From the NCBI GenBank assembly GCA_963921935.1, contig OY998176.1, positions 179,610,445 to 179,674,444 on the forward strand: a stretch of DNA of 64,000 nucleotides, read 5' to 3'. This document shows, piece by piece, positions 45,652-57,729 of the stretch. Under the pieces are notes generated by a model that worked only from the letters and a program-made list of their open reading frames with translations, was not told the DNA's origin and did no database searches. The number at the start of each line of letters is the position of its first letter. Within the stretch, counting starts at the first letter, position 1. Source of the stretch: Galeruca laticollis. Taxonomy: Eukaryota > Arthropoda > Insecta > Coleoptera > Chrysomelidae. Both the position numbers and the translations under genes were made by a program.

Positions 45652-46845
45652 TTATGAATCTTTCGTTCTTTTTTCATAATCTAAAAGATATGCATAGAAA
45701 ACACCAAGGTTATTTAAATCTGTTTTTTTATTTACTTCATAAATTTGTTCTGCAATATATGTTGTTTCCAAAAAAAGGCGTTTTCTATAATTACTTTCTA
45801 TTCCTAAAACTTTGGCAGATTGATAATCCTTAGAATGGCCTTCATAAAACACGTGTTGCTCTAAAGCACATCTATCAGGATATAATCTACTGTCTTTTTT
45901 ATGAGAGGCGATTCGATTGCTTAGCGATCTTCTACTGTGACCAATGTATTTCTTATTACAGATATTGCAAGGAATCTCATAAACTATATTAGTTAGTTTC
46001 TTAGTAGGAGTCTTGTCTTTGAACTTACTGAAAATTGATTTTATTGTAACACATTGTTTATTCGCAATTTTTATATTATGTGGTTTAAATACTCCAGGAA
46101 TTTTAGGTGTGATAGATTTTATATATGGAAAAGAAATATAAGTTGGAGATGTAATATTATTAGTTAAAATGTCACTGTTTTCTTCGTTTCGTATTGTCAA
46201 CAGTAATGTCATATCTATTGTCAGAAGTATTATATAAAACATGTTTCAAAAGATATGAAGGATATGAGTTATTATAGAAAAGTTTGTAGAGTATTTTTAG
46301 ATTTTTATTGTGAAATGTTGGATTAAAATTTTTAGGACTCTGGTTTTCATCTGTTTAATCAAGTTAATTTCTGTACTACGTCTATGATATGAATGGTAAT
46401 TTATATATCTCCCAGAATTGATATGTTCCCTATACCAGTCAATTAATATTCTATTATCATTATTTCTAATAAATTTGGTATCAAGAAAAGGTAAAGATTG
46501 TTCTGTATTTTCCCTTCCCATTGTAAATTGTATATGCGGATCGAAGCTATTGAAGTAAAAGAGTATATTATTTATTTCATCACATGGAAGAGATGATATT
46601 ATATCATCTACATATTTTCTGATGAAGAACAAATTAAAGGGTAAAACAGAAATAACATAGTCTAAAATATAATTCATGACATAGTCTGCTAATATAGGAG
46701 ATATTGAAGAGCCCATAGGTGTTCCAAAGGTTTGTTGGTAATTTTTGTTATTGTAAGAGAAAATTGTATTATTAAAAATAAATTTGCGTCTTTGAGTTTG
46801 TTCCGAAGATATTGTGGCAGACAATAGTTATAGAAATTATCTGAG
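45652..46845 (-). pseudogene. Penelope-like element: RT and GIY-YIG endonuclease
   Basis: RT at 46297-46824 contains QQTFGTPMGSSISPILADYV, the catalytic box RKYVDDIIS, SLPFLDTKFIR and DWYREHINSGRYINYH. After a shift, 45652-46242 has TPTKKLTNIVYEIPCNICN and KYIGHSRRSLSNRIASHKKD, a GIY-YIG nuclease core (here YEI...YIG), and the C-terminal ESNYRKRLFLE. The N-terminal third of the RT is missing: the copy starts at about 46845, exactly where a Jockey LINE stops. The 3' flank 45302-45650 has no ORF of note and leads to (TA)n. Among the Penelope pieces here it is the best preserved. Confidence 0.85.
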
Positions 46846-46847
46846 AT

Positions 46848-49344
46848 TTAGTTGATAAAGTCTTTGATAGTGGGTATATTCGCCTTGTCATGTAACCAAG
46901 AGGTTTTAGGTAATTTGGAATAAACCGAATTGTGATTCAATGCCATTCTGAGACACTTGTTCTGTATCACCTGCAGAGAGTGAAAATTATGTTTAGTGCC
47001 CGTGTAGTATATGGGTGCAGCGTTAGTAAGGGGTCTTATGATTTGTTTGTATATTATTATTTTGTTTTGGCTTGTGAGTTTACTGATTTTACATATGAGT
47101 CGACACATTGCAATCTTAGCCTGTTGTAAAAAGTGCGCATTTGCCGAAGTATTTCCTTGCATTGTATACCCTAAATATTTTAGGGTATTGTTAGGGGTAT
47201 AATGCCCGTTTACGCAAAGCTGAGATTGCAGTGTCTCGACTTTCCTAGCTATTCTTCTGAGTAATAAATACTCTATTTTTGAAGGATTAATAATATGGGC
47301 TTGTACAGTGTTGAGTGCATGTTCTTGATTCTTTGCTGTTGCTACAAAACAAGTGTCGTCAGCGTACATTGCCGTTGATAGTTTGGGGGATGTTGGGAGA
47401 TCTTGGACAAGTAGGGAGCAAAACAAAGGTGATAAGATATAGTCTTGTGGTACTCCAGCCCTTATGTCATATGGACCTGCTATGTGACCATACATTTTAG
47501 AATAAAAATTCCTGTTTGTAAGATATGAATGTATGATTTTTATTGAGTAATCTGTAATTTTTACTTTCATTAATTTATAGATCAGCCCCTCATGCCATAC
47601 GGAGTCGAAAGCTTTTTGAACATCCAATGTGACCATGATCGATTTGTGTTTATGTTGGAATCCTTCCCGGATGTGATTTATAACACGAATGATCTGAGCC
47701 TCAGTACTAAGTCCGCTTCTGAAACCGTACTGCTCGGGGGGAATGATATGATTTTTATTAACAAATGATTGTAATCTTTTTAGAATTATACTGTCTATTA
47801 CCTTTGCGAGATTGTTTAGAAGGGAAATCGGCCTGTAGCTATCCACATAACTAGGCTGTTTGTTAGCTTTGACGATTGGTATGATGTTGGAAATCTTGAG
47901 CATATCGGGATACTCTCCGGTTTTGATGATATAATTAGCTATATATGTTAATTGAATAATTGCTTTTTTTGGAATATTCTTTAATAATATGTTGTGTATT
48001 TCGTCCGAACCGGGGGCTGTTTTATTTTTTAGTTTCTGTATTGTATTGTAGACTTCTTTAAAAGATCTTTGGTGTTGTGTGTGTTTATTAAATGTAAGCG
48101 TTGATATACTGAGTGAATTATGTTATGATGTTGTTGCGTATGGGGTGTATTATTTATGAAGTTATTTTGGAAGTACTCCCCGAATTTCTCCGCGATCACC
48201 GTCATGTTCGTGATTATCTGATTATTATAGATTATTTGGTTCATCTCACTGTTATTTTGACGAAACCGTCTAGCAATTCGCCATAGGGAATTGTCCTCCG
48301 GTTTTAATTTACTCAAAAACTGTGTCCATTAATTATTTTTGTGCTGGGATATTAACTGATTTATTCTATCTTGGTAGCTTCTTAGTAACCGCTGATCTTC
48401 ATCACATCTGGTTATTTACCATACTTCCTTGTTTTGTTTTTTTCGTGAATTAAATTGGTAATATTATCTGGTAATTCATTTTGTATTTTTATTTTCTTTT
48501 TTGAAGTTGTTGACTCATTTCTAGCGTCAATCATTATTTTTTTGCAAATTTTTAATACTATTACTAAGATGGTTTATGTTTTCTATATTATAGGTAATTT
48601 TCAAATGATTGTAATTGAAGTGTGTGTTATTTTGTGTGTGTGTATGATGGGATATTTTGAGGTTTATGAGGACGGGATCGTGATCGGAATTGAAGTCTAT
48701 GAGGGTTTTTATTTTGGTGAGGTTATTGATGTTTTTGCCTACTGCCATGTCTATTGTACTGGGGGAATTATTTGCGTAGGGGAAGTGTGTCGGTGTGTAT
48801 GTGTAAAAAATGTCACAATTCGAATGATCGCAAAACTTCCGCAAAGTAGTTCCGTTCGTGTTGGGGTGTTTAGTGTAGTGATCCCACTGCGGGCGTTTGC
48901 AGTTGAGATCTCCTACAACACCTTGTTGTGTGTGTTTGTAATATTAAAGAAGTCTTCCTCTTTATGCTTATTACCCAGGGGGCTGTAAGTGCCAACGATT
49001 TTAATTTTATTATCAAAGAGATTCGGAATATGCTCAATTGAAGTATTGTTTTGCTGCAGGAGTTTGAAATTTATGTCTTTTTTGATTAGTAATGCGATAC
49101 CTCCCCCTTTGACATCGTCGGGGCGGTCTTGTCTAAATAGACGATAATCGGGGTTTCTGAAGTTTATTTTTTTATTAGGTTTAAGGAACGTCTCGATTAG
49201 AAAGAATATGTCTGGTTTATGAATGTCGAGAAAGTGACGAATTAAGTGGATTTTACTATGTACACCTGGTACATTACAAAAAATTATTATGAGATTGTAT
49301 CTTTTCTGAAAGCCAAATTTTCCACCTACCTGTCTAGATGTCAT
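46848..49344 (-). pseudogene. Jockey LINE ORF2: endonuclease and reverse transcriptase
   Basis: ORF2 starts MTSRQVGGKFGFQ at 49344. The APE-type endonuclease spans to about 48527, with DIFFLIETFLKP, GGGIALLI and the catalytic SDHDPVLIN block. RT begins near 48316 and at 46848-47903 shows YRPISLLNNLAKVIDSIIL, EQYGFRSGLSTEAQI, TLDVQKAFDSVWH, GVPQDYILSPLF and the catalytic MYADDT box. Frameshifts lie at about 48910, 48520 and 47930. The C-terminal tail after the thumb is lost. The GVPQ block has D where G is usual. Confidence 0.85.
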
Positions 49345-50803
49345 AGCTGTCTATATTAGCTACAAAGTTATTGTATATCGTAAACTTGTCAATTTTATTT
49401 GTTGCTTGTTTCATCTGTTGAATGATGTCCGAAACAGCTCTGGACATCTCATCTAGATTGACCAATGACTGCAGCTCCTTAAACAAAATATTTATTTTTG
49501 TAAATTTGCTTAATTCATTGTTTGCGTTTGTTGTTCTGGGAGGGATGATCTTCGATGGCTGGGAAGTAGAGGTTTGAGGGGTTGTGCGAGGGGCGTTTCT
49601 GGAAGGGAGGCTAGGAAAATCTGCTTCGTTAACTTTGTTTTGCCAGGGGTTGGTTTTAGTAGGGGCTGCGGGAATACATTTTGTGGGGATTAGTTTGGCT
49701 TGGAGATTTCTTCTTTCGTCGAGCCATACTTTTCTTTTTTGGTATTCAGGGCATTGGCCGGGTGGTCACCCTTACAGTTCGCACATATTGCCGGTAGTGT
49801 TCGGTCCTTTGCGCATTCCGGGGTTAGGTGCTGTCCAGCGCATTTAAGACATCTGGGTACCCTGCCGCAATTTGTCGTTGCGTGCCCCCAGAGTTGACAA
49901 ATATAGCACTGAATGATTGGCTTGTTTGCCTTCGGTGTTCCCACTGAATTCGGGTATGCTCAATCACTCTAACGGTCTTGTTGAGGTAGTCAATCGTTGT
50001 TTTGGCGTAGGTCACCACTAAGTAAAGTGGCCTCCCCTTCGTCATCATCCGATAAATGTCTTTCTTCATCTCGCAGAATTTTTTTAAGATGCTCAAAATC
50101 ATTGACATCTTTTGTGAAAATAACAGTTGAGTTAGTTGTATATTTTAACTCCAAGTTTTTCTTCATTTCGTCTTTCAATATTCTAACCATTTCTTTATGT
50201 TTTCGCACGTTCCCATCAATTACTATGGGTGGGCAAGGGGAAGTGGCTTGTTTTTTTCTATGTTTCCGTTTTTTTCTTTCTTTCTTTTGGCCTCTTGAGT
50301 CGCTTCTTCTTCGGAACTGAAATCTGCCTCGTTGACTTTTCGAAATCTTGTCTTTTTTCGTTTTTTTTGTTGTGTTTGTGTTGGGGGTGGTTCATCATCA
50401 GATGAGTCAGTTAACGAATTATATTTGTTTTTGGTTTCGATGCTTTGAACAGTATGTGCATTTCGTTTAAAAATATTATTTAGTTTCATAGTTTTTTGTG
50501 TTTTTCGAAACCCGGGTGTGTAATTACCCCCAGTTCCATCTGTTGCGTGTCAGGAATGGTTGTTATTTTATTGATATCATCGTTATTGATGTTAAGTTCC
50601 ATTATAGTCTTGTTTTTGTTGATTTTCGCGTGTTGTGAAACAAACGCATCTTCAGTTAGGGGTGTATTATTACCCTCCTCATTTTTGACTTCTTGAGTCC
50701 AGGAAGTGTTTGCCGGTCCATCAATTTGAGCCTGTATCGTTTTTTGATAATTATTATTTGGAGTGGAGTCACTTGATTGCTCTCCTATAGTATTTTCTTC
50801 CAT
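49334..50803 (-). pseudogene. Jockey LINE ORF1 (gag-like) with three zinc knuckles
   Basis: A start at 50803 opens MEENTIGEQSSDSTPNN. After charged, low-complexity segments (KKRKKTRFRKVNEADFSSEE) and an RRM-like middle (TTIDYLNKTVRVIEHTRIQ), the zinc knuckles CYICQLWGHATTNC, CLKCAGQHLTPEC and CANCKGDHPANA occur at 49690-49944. The C-terminal part repeats a VNEADFPSLP motif. The TAG stop at 49334 overlaps the ORF2 start by 11 nt, as is typical of Jockey elements. Three frames are needed. Confidence 0.8.
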
Positions 50804-51396
50804 CTTTGACGTATTTATATTTGCGTCTAGGACTACCTTTCTTTCTGGTGTTGATGTTTTATCTGGATTTAATCCACGATATTTCGGTATAGAAAGCTCT
50901 GAACGCGCTTCGTTGGGTTCTATTATTGTGTCAGTATAGTTTGGTGTCTGTTACAGACACTTTTTATTCGTTTCTATAAAGTTTTCTATGTCAGGGTTTT
51001 CTAGACACTTTTTTCCGTTTTTCCTATACACTTGTTTTCATGTATATCTATTGTATTTGTTATAGCTTTCGATAAAGTCTCAGAGTCAATCGCGTCGAAA
51101 CACTTTTTGGAGGTATTAATTTTATCCGGAATTATTTGTACATTTGTTGGTTTATCAATGTTGTCTATCTTAGATGTCTCGTTATCAATGAACACAAGTT
51201 GTAAGTAATTTTTATTTTTATTTTTAAGTTCGATTGTTTTGTTACGAATTCTGGTTAATTCATCCGAATATTTGGATGAATTAGACTTATACAAGTTATG
51301 GGCAGTATGCCCCCGATTGCGGCTTTCGCGTCACTTTTTTTGTTCACTACAGTGGAAAGTTTTGTACGTTTATAAGTTTTTTCATGTATTTTTCAT

Positions 51397-51926
51397 CTGT
51401 TATTAACGGTAAATATCTCGGAATACTACATATATAGTGCTAGATTAGTATCAATATATCTAAATGACGGTTATTGTTGCCAATTCTCGGTAAACAGGGC
51501 TTAATATCAGGAGAAATGACAAAATCTATAGACATTGCAAGTTATATGGCATATAACGACAAAATTTGGTAGATAATAAAATCTGGCTTTACTTTTGCCC
51601 AAAATATATGCTTTTTTCTGAACCGGCCTTGAAACTGCGAATATTGACCGTATATCTGTTATTATCGTTGAATATCTCGGAATTCTACATATATAGTGCT
51701 AGATTAGGGTCAATATATCTAAATGTCGGTTATTGTTCCCAGTTCTCGGTAAACATGGCTATATAGCGGGAGAAATGAGAAATTCGCTGAACATAGCAAG
51801 TTATATGGCATATAACGACAAAATATGTTAGATAATAAAAGCTGGCCTTAGTTTTGCCCAAAATACAAAATTAGAATATTGACCATATATCTGTTATTAT
51901 CGGTGAACATCTCGGAATTCTACATA
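51397..51926. repeat. ~255-bp satellite, second array, left part
   Basis: Monomers start at 51397 and 51656 (259 bp apart), and the next at 51891 is shortened. Blocks such as TATATCTGTTATTATCG, CTCGGTAAACAGGG and GCAAGTTATATGGCATATAA identify it as a diverged subfamily of the 37489-39316 array. It is interrupted at 51927 by a mariner-type element. Confidence 0.88.
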
Positions 51927-51928
51927 TA

Positions 51929-54246
51929 CCTGGTAACCCACCACATTCGCCTCGGTATTTCTACGAGAAATGAAGAGAGTTAGGGGAAAACTTTTGACAC
52001 AGTCATATGTGGGTTCATGAGGAGCATATTCCAAAATTATTTTGAAATATATAGGGTGATCCCCAAAAAAATAGAATACCAAAGTTATATTGTTTCTTAT
52101 ATAACACCCTATATTTTTTTATATTTTTAGATACTATAGACAAAATAAAAGTGAAGTACTATTATATTTCCCATACTTAGAACAGACCGTTTCTGAGAAA
52201 TTTTAAGAGATTCAAAAATACAGACCATAATTTGAAAATTGTTTTCACCCTGTAACGTATAACGAGCTGCTCGTGATCAAATGTACTGCTTAGCTCAAAG
52301 GTTAAAGTTAACTATTACATGAAATTTTTAATGCAATATTATACAGAGTGGCGAAAAAAATTGCTTCAAAATTTAGACACACATTCAATCAAATAACTTC
52401 TTGAAGTTGAAGGGAACACCCCGTATTTAGTGGCATAATTTGACGCAGAATTAGATTCCCTTCAAAATTATATTAGGGTTCCCTATACCCATCTCTTCCG
52501 TTTTTTACAAAAAAGGCGTTTTCATATTTTATTTTAGGTATTTTATTTATCTTAGAAATGAAACACACTGTATTGTAATGAAAAGCAAAAAAGCATTTTT
52601 GAAGTCATTTTATCGAATAATTAAGAAACCTAAATAGTTTATTATTTTAATAAATGCTCAAACTGGTGTCCATTATTAATTGATCCGTTGTTATGAAAAA
52701 TTGACTCATCGGAAAGAAGCACATAATCAAACAAATTTTCTTCATCACTAAAGTTTTCTAAAACCCTCAAACCAAAAGTCAGTCGTCCATCATAATCTCC
52801 TTCAAAAAGCTGTTGATGTAGTTGAATGCGATACGGGTGGAGTTTGTACTTTTTAATTTTTCTTTGGATATTTTTTGGCTTATTCCAGTTGTTTCACATA
52901 TTTTTAAGTGACTTGTGTGAGGGTATTCAACCGGAGATAACATCACTAAATATTAATTTTCCTTATTTCCAGTAACCGGTTTTTGCCGTTCTTGTATATT
53001 ATAAGATACCCTGCCTGTTCTTCGGAAAAGCTGCAACAACTTTTCCAATGAACGCTTGTTATGATGACTGCCTTGGGCATATACTCTTGACGCTAATAAA
53101 AAGTTTTCTCCACACTCAGCGATTATCAAAATCATATCAATTCGTTCTTTCTGAGGATAAGTTCTCATTTTCTCAATATTTCAAAAAGACAATGATTTTA
53201 AACTAGTTAAAATAATTATAATGGTTTTATTAACAAGTTGTGTCACTGTCAAATACTTTTTGTTTCATATTAATAATTAACGTCATCTAGGCCAGAGCCT
53301 ACTATTATTGAGGAAATAATATTATAAGGTTCATAGGAAATCGTAAATGTATGTCTTCATTGACCCCATATTGTAATTTCGGTATTTATTTCAATATGAA
53401 GCGAATTTAACATATTTCGCCTCAATAATTAAGACACGTGCAGCTTCTTATTTTTAAGAATGCTTTAATATTTCAGGAATGGCAATAAATTTTAGTTTTT
53501 ATATTTGCCTGTGTTTTACTTTAGATACACCGTATTTCCAAAAACTTAAACTTGTGCTTCTAGCGAATCTACGTATTCCTTAATAAAAAGATTTTTAAAA
53601 TGCTTTTCAAGCTTTTCACTACTATACAGTGTGTTTCATTTTTAAGATGAAAAAATTACTCATCAGTAAAATATAAAAACGCCTTTTTTGTAAAAAGCGG
53701 AAGAGATAGGTATAGGGAACCCTAATATAGTTTTGGAGGGAATCCAATTCTGCGTCAAATTGCGCCACTTTAAAAAGTTATTTGATTAAATGTGTGTCCA
53801 AATTTTGAGGCATATTTTTTCGCTACTCTGTATAATATTGCAATGAAAATTCCATGTAGTAGTTAACTTTAACCTTTGAGCTAAGCAGTACATTTAATCA
53901 CGAGCAGCTCGTTATACGTTACAGGGTGAAAACAATTTTCAAATTATGGTCTGTATTTTTAAATTTCTCAAAATTTCTCAGAAACGGTCAGTTTTAAGTA
54001 TGGGAAATATAATTGTATTTCAACTTTATTTTGTTTATAGTATCTAGAAATATAAAAAAACTATGGCGTGTTCCATAAGAAAAAATATAACTTTGGTATG
54101 TTATGTTTTTGGGGATCACCCTATATATTTCAAAATAATTTTGAAATATGCTTCTCATGGACCCACATACGACTGTGCCAAAAGTTTTCCCCAAACTCTC
54201 TTAATTTCTCGTAGAAATACCGAGGCGAATGTGGTGGGCCACCCGG
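51929..54246 (-). mobile_element. Tc1/mariner-like element with ~640-bp TIRs
   Basis: The ends read CCTGGTAACCCACCACATTC (left) and, inverted, CCGGGTGGCCCACCACATTC (right). Each is flanked by TA (51927-51928 and 54247-54248), the target duplication of this superfamily. The inverted match runs from 51929 to about 52573 and from about 53626 to 54246. The ~1.05-kb centre carries a transposase relic on the minus strand. It is inserted in a satellite monomer: the flanks join to give the normal monomer sequence. Confidence 0.88.
52640..53168 (-). pseudogene. Mariner-like transposase relic inside the long-TIR element
   Basis: The N-terminal frame (52953-53168) reads MRTYPQKERIDMILIIAECG, LASRVYAQ and KLLQLFRRTGRVSYN, a helix-turn-helix type N-terminus. 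After breaks, LHQQLFEGDYDGRL-like sequence and LLSDESIFHNNG-like sequence (first catalytic aspartate) follow to about 52640. The second and third catalytic residues are absent, so the protein is a deleted relic. It belongs to the same broad insect family as 14644-15941 and 29722-30285, but the N-terminus differs. Confidence 0.75.
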
Positions 54247-54248
54247 TA

Positions 54249-54750
54249 TATTGCTAAATTAAGATCAATATATCTAAATGTCCGTTATTGTTCCCAATTC
54301 TCGGTAAACAGTGCTTAATATCAGGAGAAATGACAAAATCGCTATGTATGGCATATAACGACAAAATATGGTAGATAATAAAATCTCAGAATACAAGCTT
54401 TTTTCTGAATCGGCCTTGAAACTGCGAATATTGACCATATATCTGCTATCATTGGTAAATATCTCGGAATTCTATATATATATATATAGTGCTAGATTCG
54501 GATCAATATATCAAATTGTCGGTTAATGTTCCCATTTCTCGGTAAACAGGGCTTAATATCGGGAGAAATGACAAAATCGCTAAATAACTTGCTATTTATA
54601 TGGCATATAACGACAAAATTTGATAATAAAAGCTGGCTTTAGTTTTGCCCAGAATGCATGCCATTGTCTGAATCGGCCTTGAAACTTCAAATATTGACCG
54701 TATATCTGTTATTATCGGTGAATATCCCGGAATACTACATATATCCCAAT
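54249..54750. repeat. ~255-bp satellite, second array, right part
   Basis: Continues the satellite after the mariner-like insertion. Monomer marks lie at about 54442 and 54707 (265 bp apart). It ends at ACTACATATAT, where a different tandem repeat begins. Confidence 0.88.
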
Positions 54751-56250
54751 AAACAAACCTACGTAAAAAACGTTTTCAAAACGTTTTAATGTTATTTCTA
54801 CGTTACACGTAGAATTTTCAACGTTTACAAATAGGTTGAACTCGAAACGTTATATTCCAAATGTTTTCTCAAATTTGAAAACAACGACTTAGCTTAACCC
54901 ACATGTATTTTCAAAAACAGTTTATATGGCCGTTATTTTAACGGATTATTTTTTAATATTATTTATACCATTTCGCGAGTTATAGACGGTTATACAGAAA
55001 TTATTTTAACACGTTCTATAAATAACGCTTCTTTAAATTTGGAAAAAACGACCCAATTGAACTCAAATGTATTTACAAAAATGCTTTTTATGTCCGTTTT
55101 TTTAACGTAGTATTCTCAACATTATTTATACTATTTCGAGTGATATAGACGGTTATACCCTAATGTTTTTAACATGTTATATATACAACGCTTTTTTAAA
55201 TCTGAGAACAACGACTTAATTGAACTCATATGGATTCACAAAAACGCTTTCTAATCCCGTTATTTGAACGTAATATTTTCAACATTATTTATACCATTTT
55301 CCGTGATATACAATGTCTTCCAGTAAATGTTAATAATATGATGGTTTAACAATGCTTTTTTAAATTTGAGTACAACGACTCGATTGAACTCGTATGCATT
55401 TAGAAAAACGCTTTATATGCCCGTTATTTCAACGTAGTATTTTTAACATTATTCATACTATTTCACGTGATATAAATAGTTAAACAGCAATGTTTTTAAC
55501 ACGTTGTATATACAACGCTTTTTCAAATTTGAAAACAACGAAATAATTGAACTCATTCATTTACCAAAACGCTTTTAATTCCCGTTATTTTAACGTAGTA
55601 TTTTTAACATTATTTATACTATTTCGCGTGGTACAAACGGTTGTACACTAATGTTTTTTAACAGATGTATATACAACGCTTTTTTAAATTTGAAAACTAG
55701 GACTAAATTAAACTCATATGCATTTACAAAAACGCTTTCTAATCTCATTATTCTAACGTAATATTTTCAACATTATTTATACTATTTTCCGTAATATACA
55801 ATGTCATCCAGTAAATATTTATAATATGTTGTTCTCACAATGCTTCTTCAAATTTGAAAACAACGACTTGGTTGAACTCATGCATTTACAAAAACTCTTT
55901 TTATGCCCGTTATTCCAACGTAGTATTTTTAACATTATTCAAACAATTTTCGCGTGATATAAATAGTAACACAGCAAAGTTTTTACCACGTTGTATATAC
56001 AACACTTTCTCAAATTTGAAAACAACCAATTAATTGAGCTCATATGCATTTACAAAAACGTTTTCATTGCCCGTTATTTTAACGTAGGTTTTTTAACATT
56101 ATTTATATCATTTCGCGTGATATAAACGGTTTTACAGTATTGTTTTTATTACGTTGTATATACAACGCTTACTCATATGCATTCACAAAAACGCTTTTTA
56201 TGTTCGTTATTTAACCGTAGTATTCTTAACATTATTTGTACTATTTTGCG
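54751..56250. repeat. ~163-bp tandem array, about nine units
   Basis: Units recur every 160-170 bp with blocks CAACGACTTAATTGAACTCA, TGCCCGTTATTTTAACGTAG and TTTCGCGTGATATAAACGG. Several units contain the perfect 16-bp palindrome CGTTGTATATACAACG (for example at 55502 and 56152). The array directly abuts the 255-bp satellite on the left. On the right it fades at about 56250. Confidence 0.88.
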
Positions 56251-56407
56251 TGATTTAAACTTGGCTTGCTCGTATAGTTTTTGACGTACCACGCATGCGA
56301 CATAGCGAAATTGCCGGCATTCTATCCTTATACATGTCGAGGTTAGTAGGTTTGCATTACAAATTTACAATAATTTATATAACATAGATGTTAAAATTTT
56401 GGTGAGA
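56251..56407 (+). promoter_or_regulatory. Possible promoter/leader before a candidate exon
   Basis: Between the tandem array and the ATG at 56408 lies sequence with more CpG than its surroundings (ACGCATGCGACATAGCG). No TATA box could be assigned. Tentative. Confidence 0.2.
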
Positions 56408-56462
56408 ATGGTGTGTGGGTTATTATTGTTGTCGTTGTTGTTAAAACTTCTATCTGTTCAGG
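56408..56462 (+). CDS. Candidate first coding exon with signal peptide
   Basis: The ATG is followed by 17 codons encoding VCGLLLLSLLLKLLSVQ, a hydrophobic signal-peptide-like stretch. A strong donor G|GTAAGT follows at 56462/56463, leaving phase 1. Leucine-rich chance translation is possible in such DNA, but the combination of ATG, hydrophobic core and consensus donor is suggestive. The next phase-compatible open segment is at 57730-57875. No protein family is established. Confidence 0.3.
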
Positions 56463-57729
56463 GTAAGTTACGTTTTAGTTTACTACAATCGTCTAAAACT
56501 ACAAAGTATAATTGATGCAAAATGGCGTAGTTGTAGCTAATCATTTAAAATTGTTATTGTAGGAAATATGCAATATTACGCTTCGTTATATTTAACGCCT
56601 TCTCTTGTCAAAATTGAACGACGCTTGGTGAATACGGGCATTAGTATATAATCAGTTTTATGTTACTTGTTGAATTTTTATTGTTGGCACATTGATTGTA
56701 TTTCGAACGTATTTATAACGTTGAAACTATGGTATTTTTCTACATTCATGCAAAAAACCAAACTTTATTGAACTCTATTTAGTGTTAAAACTAGTTCTCT
56801 ATTGCTCTAGTGTATTATTAATTTTATTGCATGTGTCATTCTAAGTAGTATATCATTTTGTAATCATGTCAAATATTCAGTCCATTTTCTATGAGATTGT
56901 ATTACGTTTTAAACAACAACATATTTTATATTATTTTCAGTCATTTTACCTCTTGTTATGAAACTACTGTTTCTATATATTAAGAAACAGTAGTCTCATT
57001 TAAAAAAGTGAAATGAGTAGATTCCACCAAGTAAGGGTCGAAACAGTTAATATCATTTTCAATCTTATTTATTAGAGACTACATTACGAAATTATTAAGA
57101 AATGGGTTTCATTGAAAATGTCATCACAAATTATGAACACAAATGTAAATAAATGCCTCCAACAGAGGTATGTGCTGACGACTATTCTACTAAGATTTGA
57201 ATAATGCAATTGCAGTTCTAGAAACGTCAGTCAAGAATTGATTCTAACAATTACATAGTTTAAAGTTTTATAATGAGTAATATTATTGAAAAGTCATTAA
57301 ACTTATCACGTAGTAAATCAAGAAAACAATATGAATAAGTTATAATCGTTCGAAAGAGTGGTGTTTCGATAAAAAGGGTGTTAATTTCACGGAAAAATGT
57401 TCTTGCGTATTTTCCAAAAAGATCTAATGATATCAAACCCTCATCACTTTATTCTGAGAACTCAATGGTGAGAGTAGTTCCTAAAGTTTAAGTAGGTAGT
57501 TTCTACAGTTAGTGCCCTAAATAAAACATTTTTTTTTGTTTTTGCATAAACGTAGAAAAAATTTGTATGCAACACGTTGCGTGACAAAAACACCCACTTT
57601 TTGCACTTGTTACATAAATAACTATTACCTGTAGTATATTTCAGTTATATTGTTTATAAATATGTAGAAATATTTCAACTGAATGACAGTGCATTATTTG
57701 TACTTTACTTAATACCATCATTATAATAG
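56463..57729. other. Candidate intron; no other gene seen
   Basis: AT-rich, no coding frame. It contains a small perfect-looking hairpin at 56960-56997. Confidence 0.35.
56960..56997. other. Short strong hairpin
   Basis: GAAACTACTGTTTCT and AGAAACAGTAGTCTC form 15-nt arms with one mismatch around an 8-base loop. It is shorter than a typical miRNA precursor. Confidence 0.5.

Larger units (their letters stand above)
46846..51390 (-). mobile_element. Jockey-type LINE, 3'-truncated
   Basis: On the minus strand: a leader of about 0.6 kb (50804-51390), ORF1 with three zinc knuckles, and ORF2 with endonuclease and RT. The two ORFs overlap by 11 nt. The RT ends abruptly at 46848, where Penelope sequence in the same orientation begins. 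The 5' end is close to 51390, beside satellite DNA. The retained 5' end with loss of the 3' end is the reverse of normal LINE truncation, so the 3' end was lost after insertion. Confidence 0.8.

Noticed and set aside
45303..45833. Plus-strand ORFs of 77 codons each
   Set aside because: Antisense or flank of the minus-strand Penelope copy, no motif.
48455..48988. 177-codon plus-strand ORF rich in C, V and I
   Set aside because: It is the antisense shadow of the Jockey endonuclease coding region on the minus strand.
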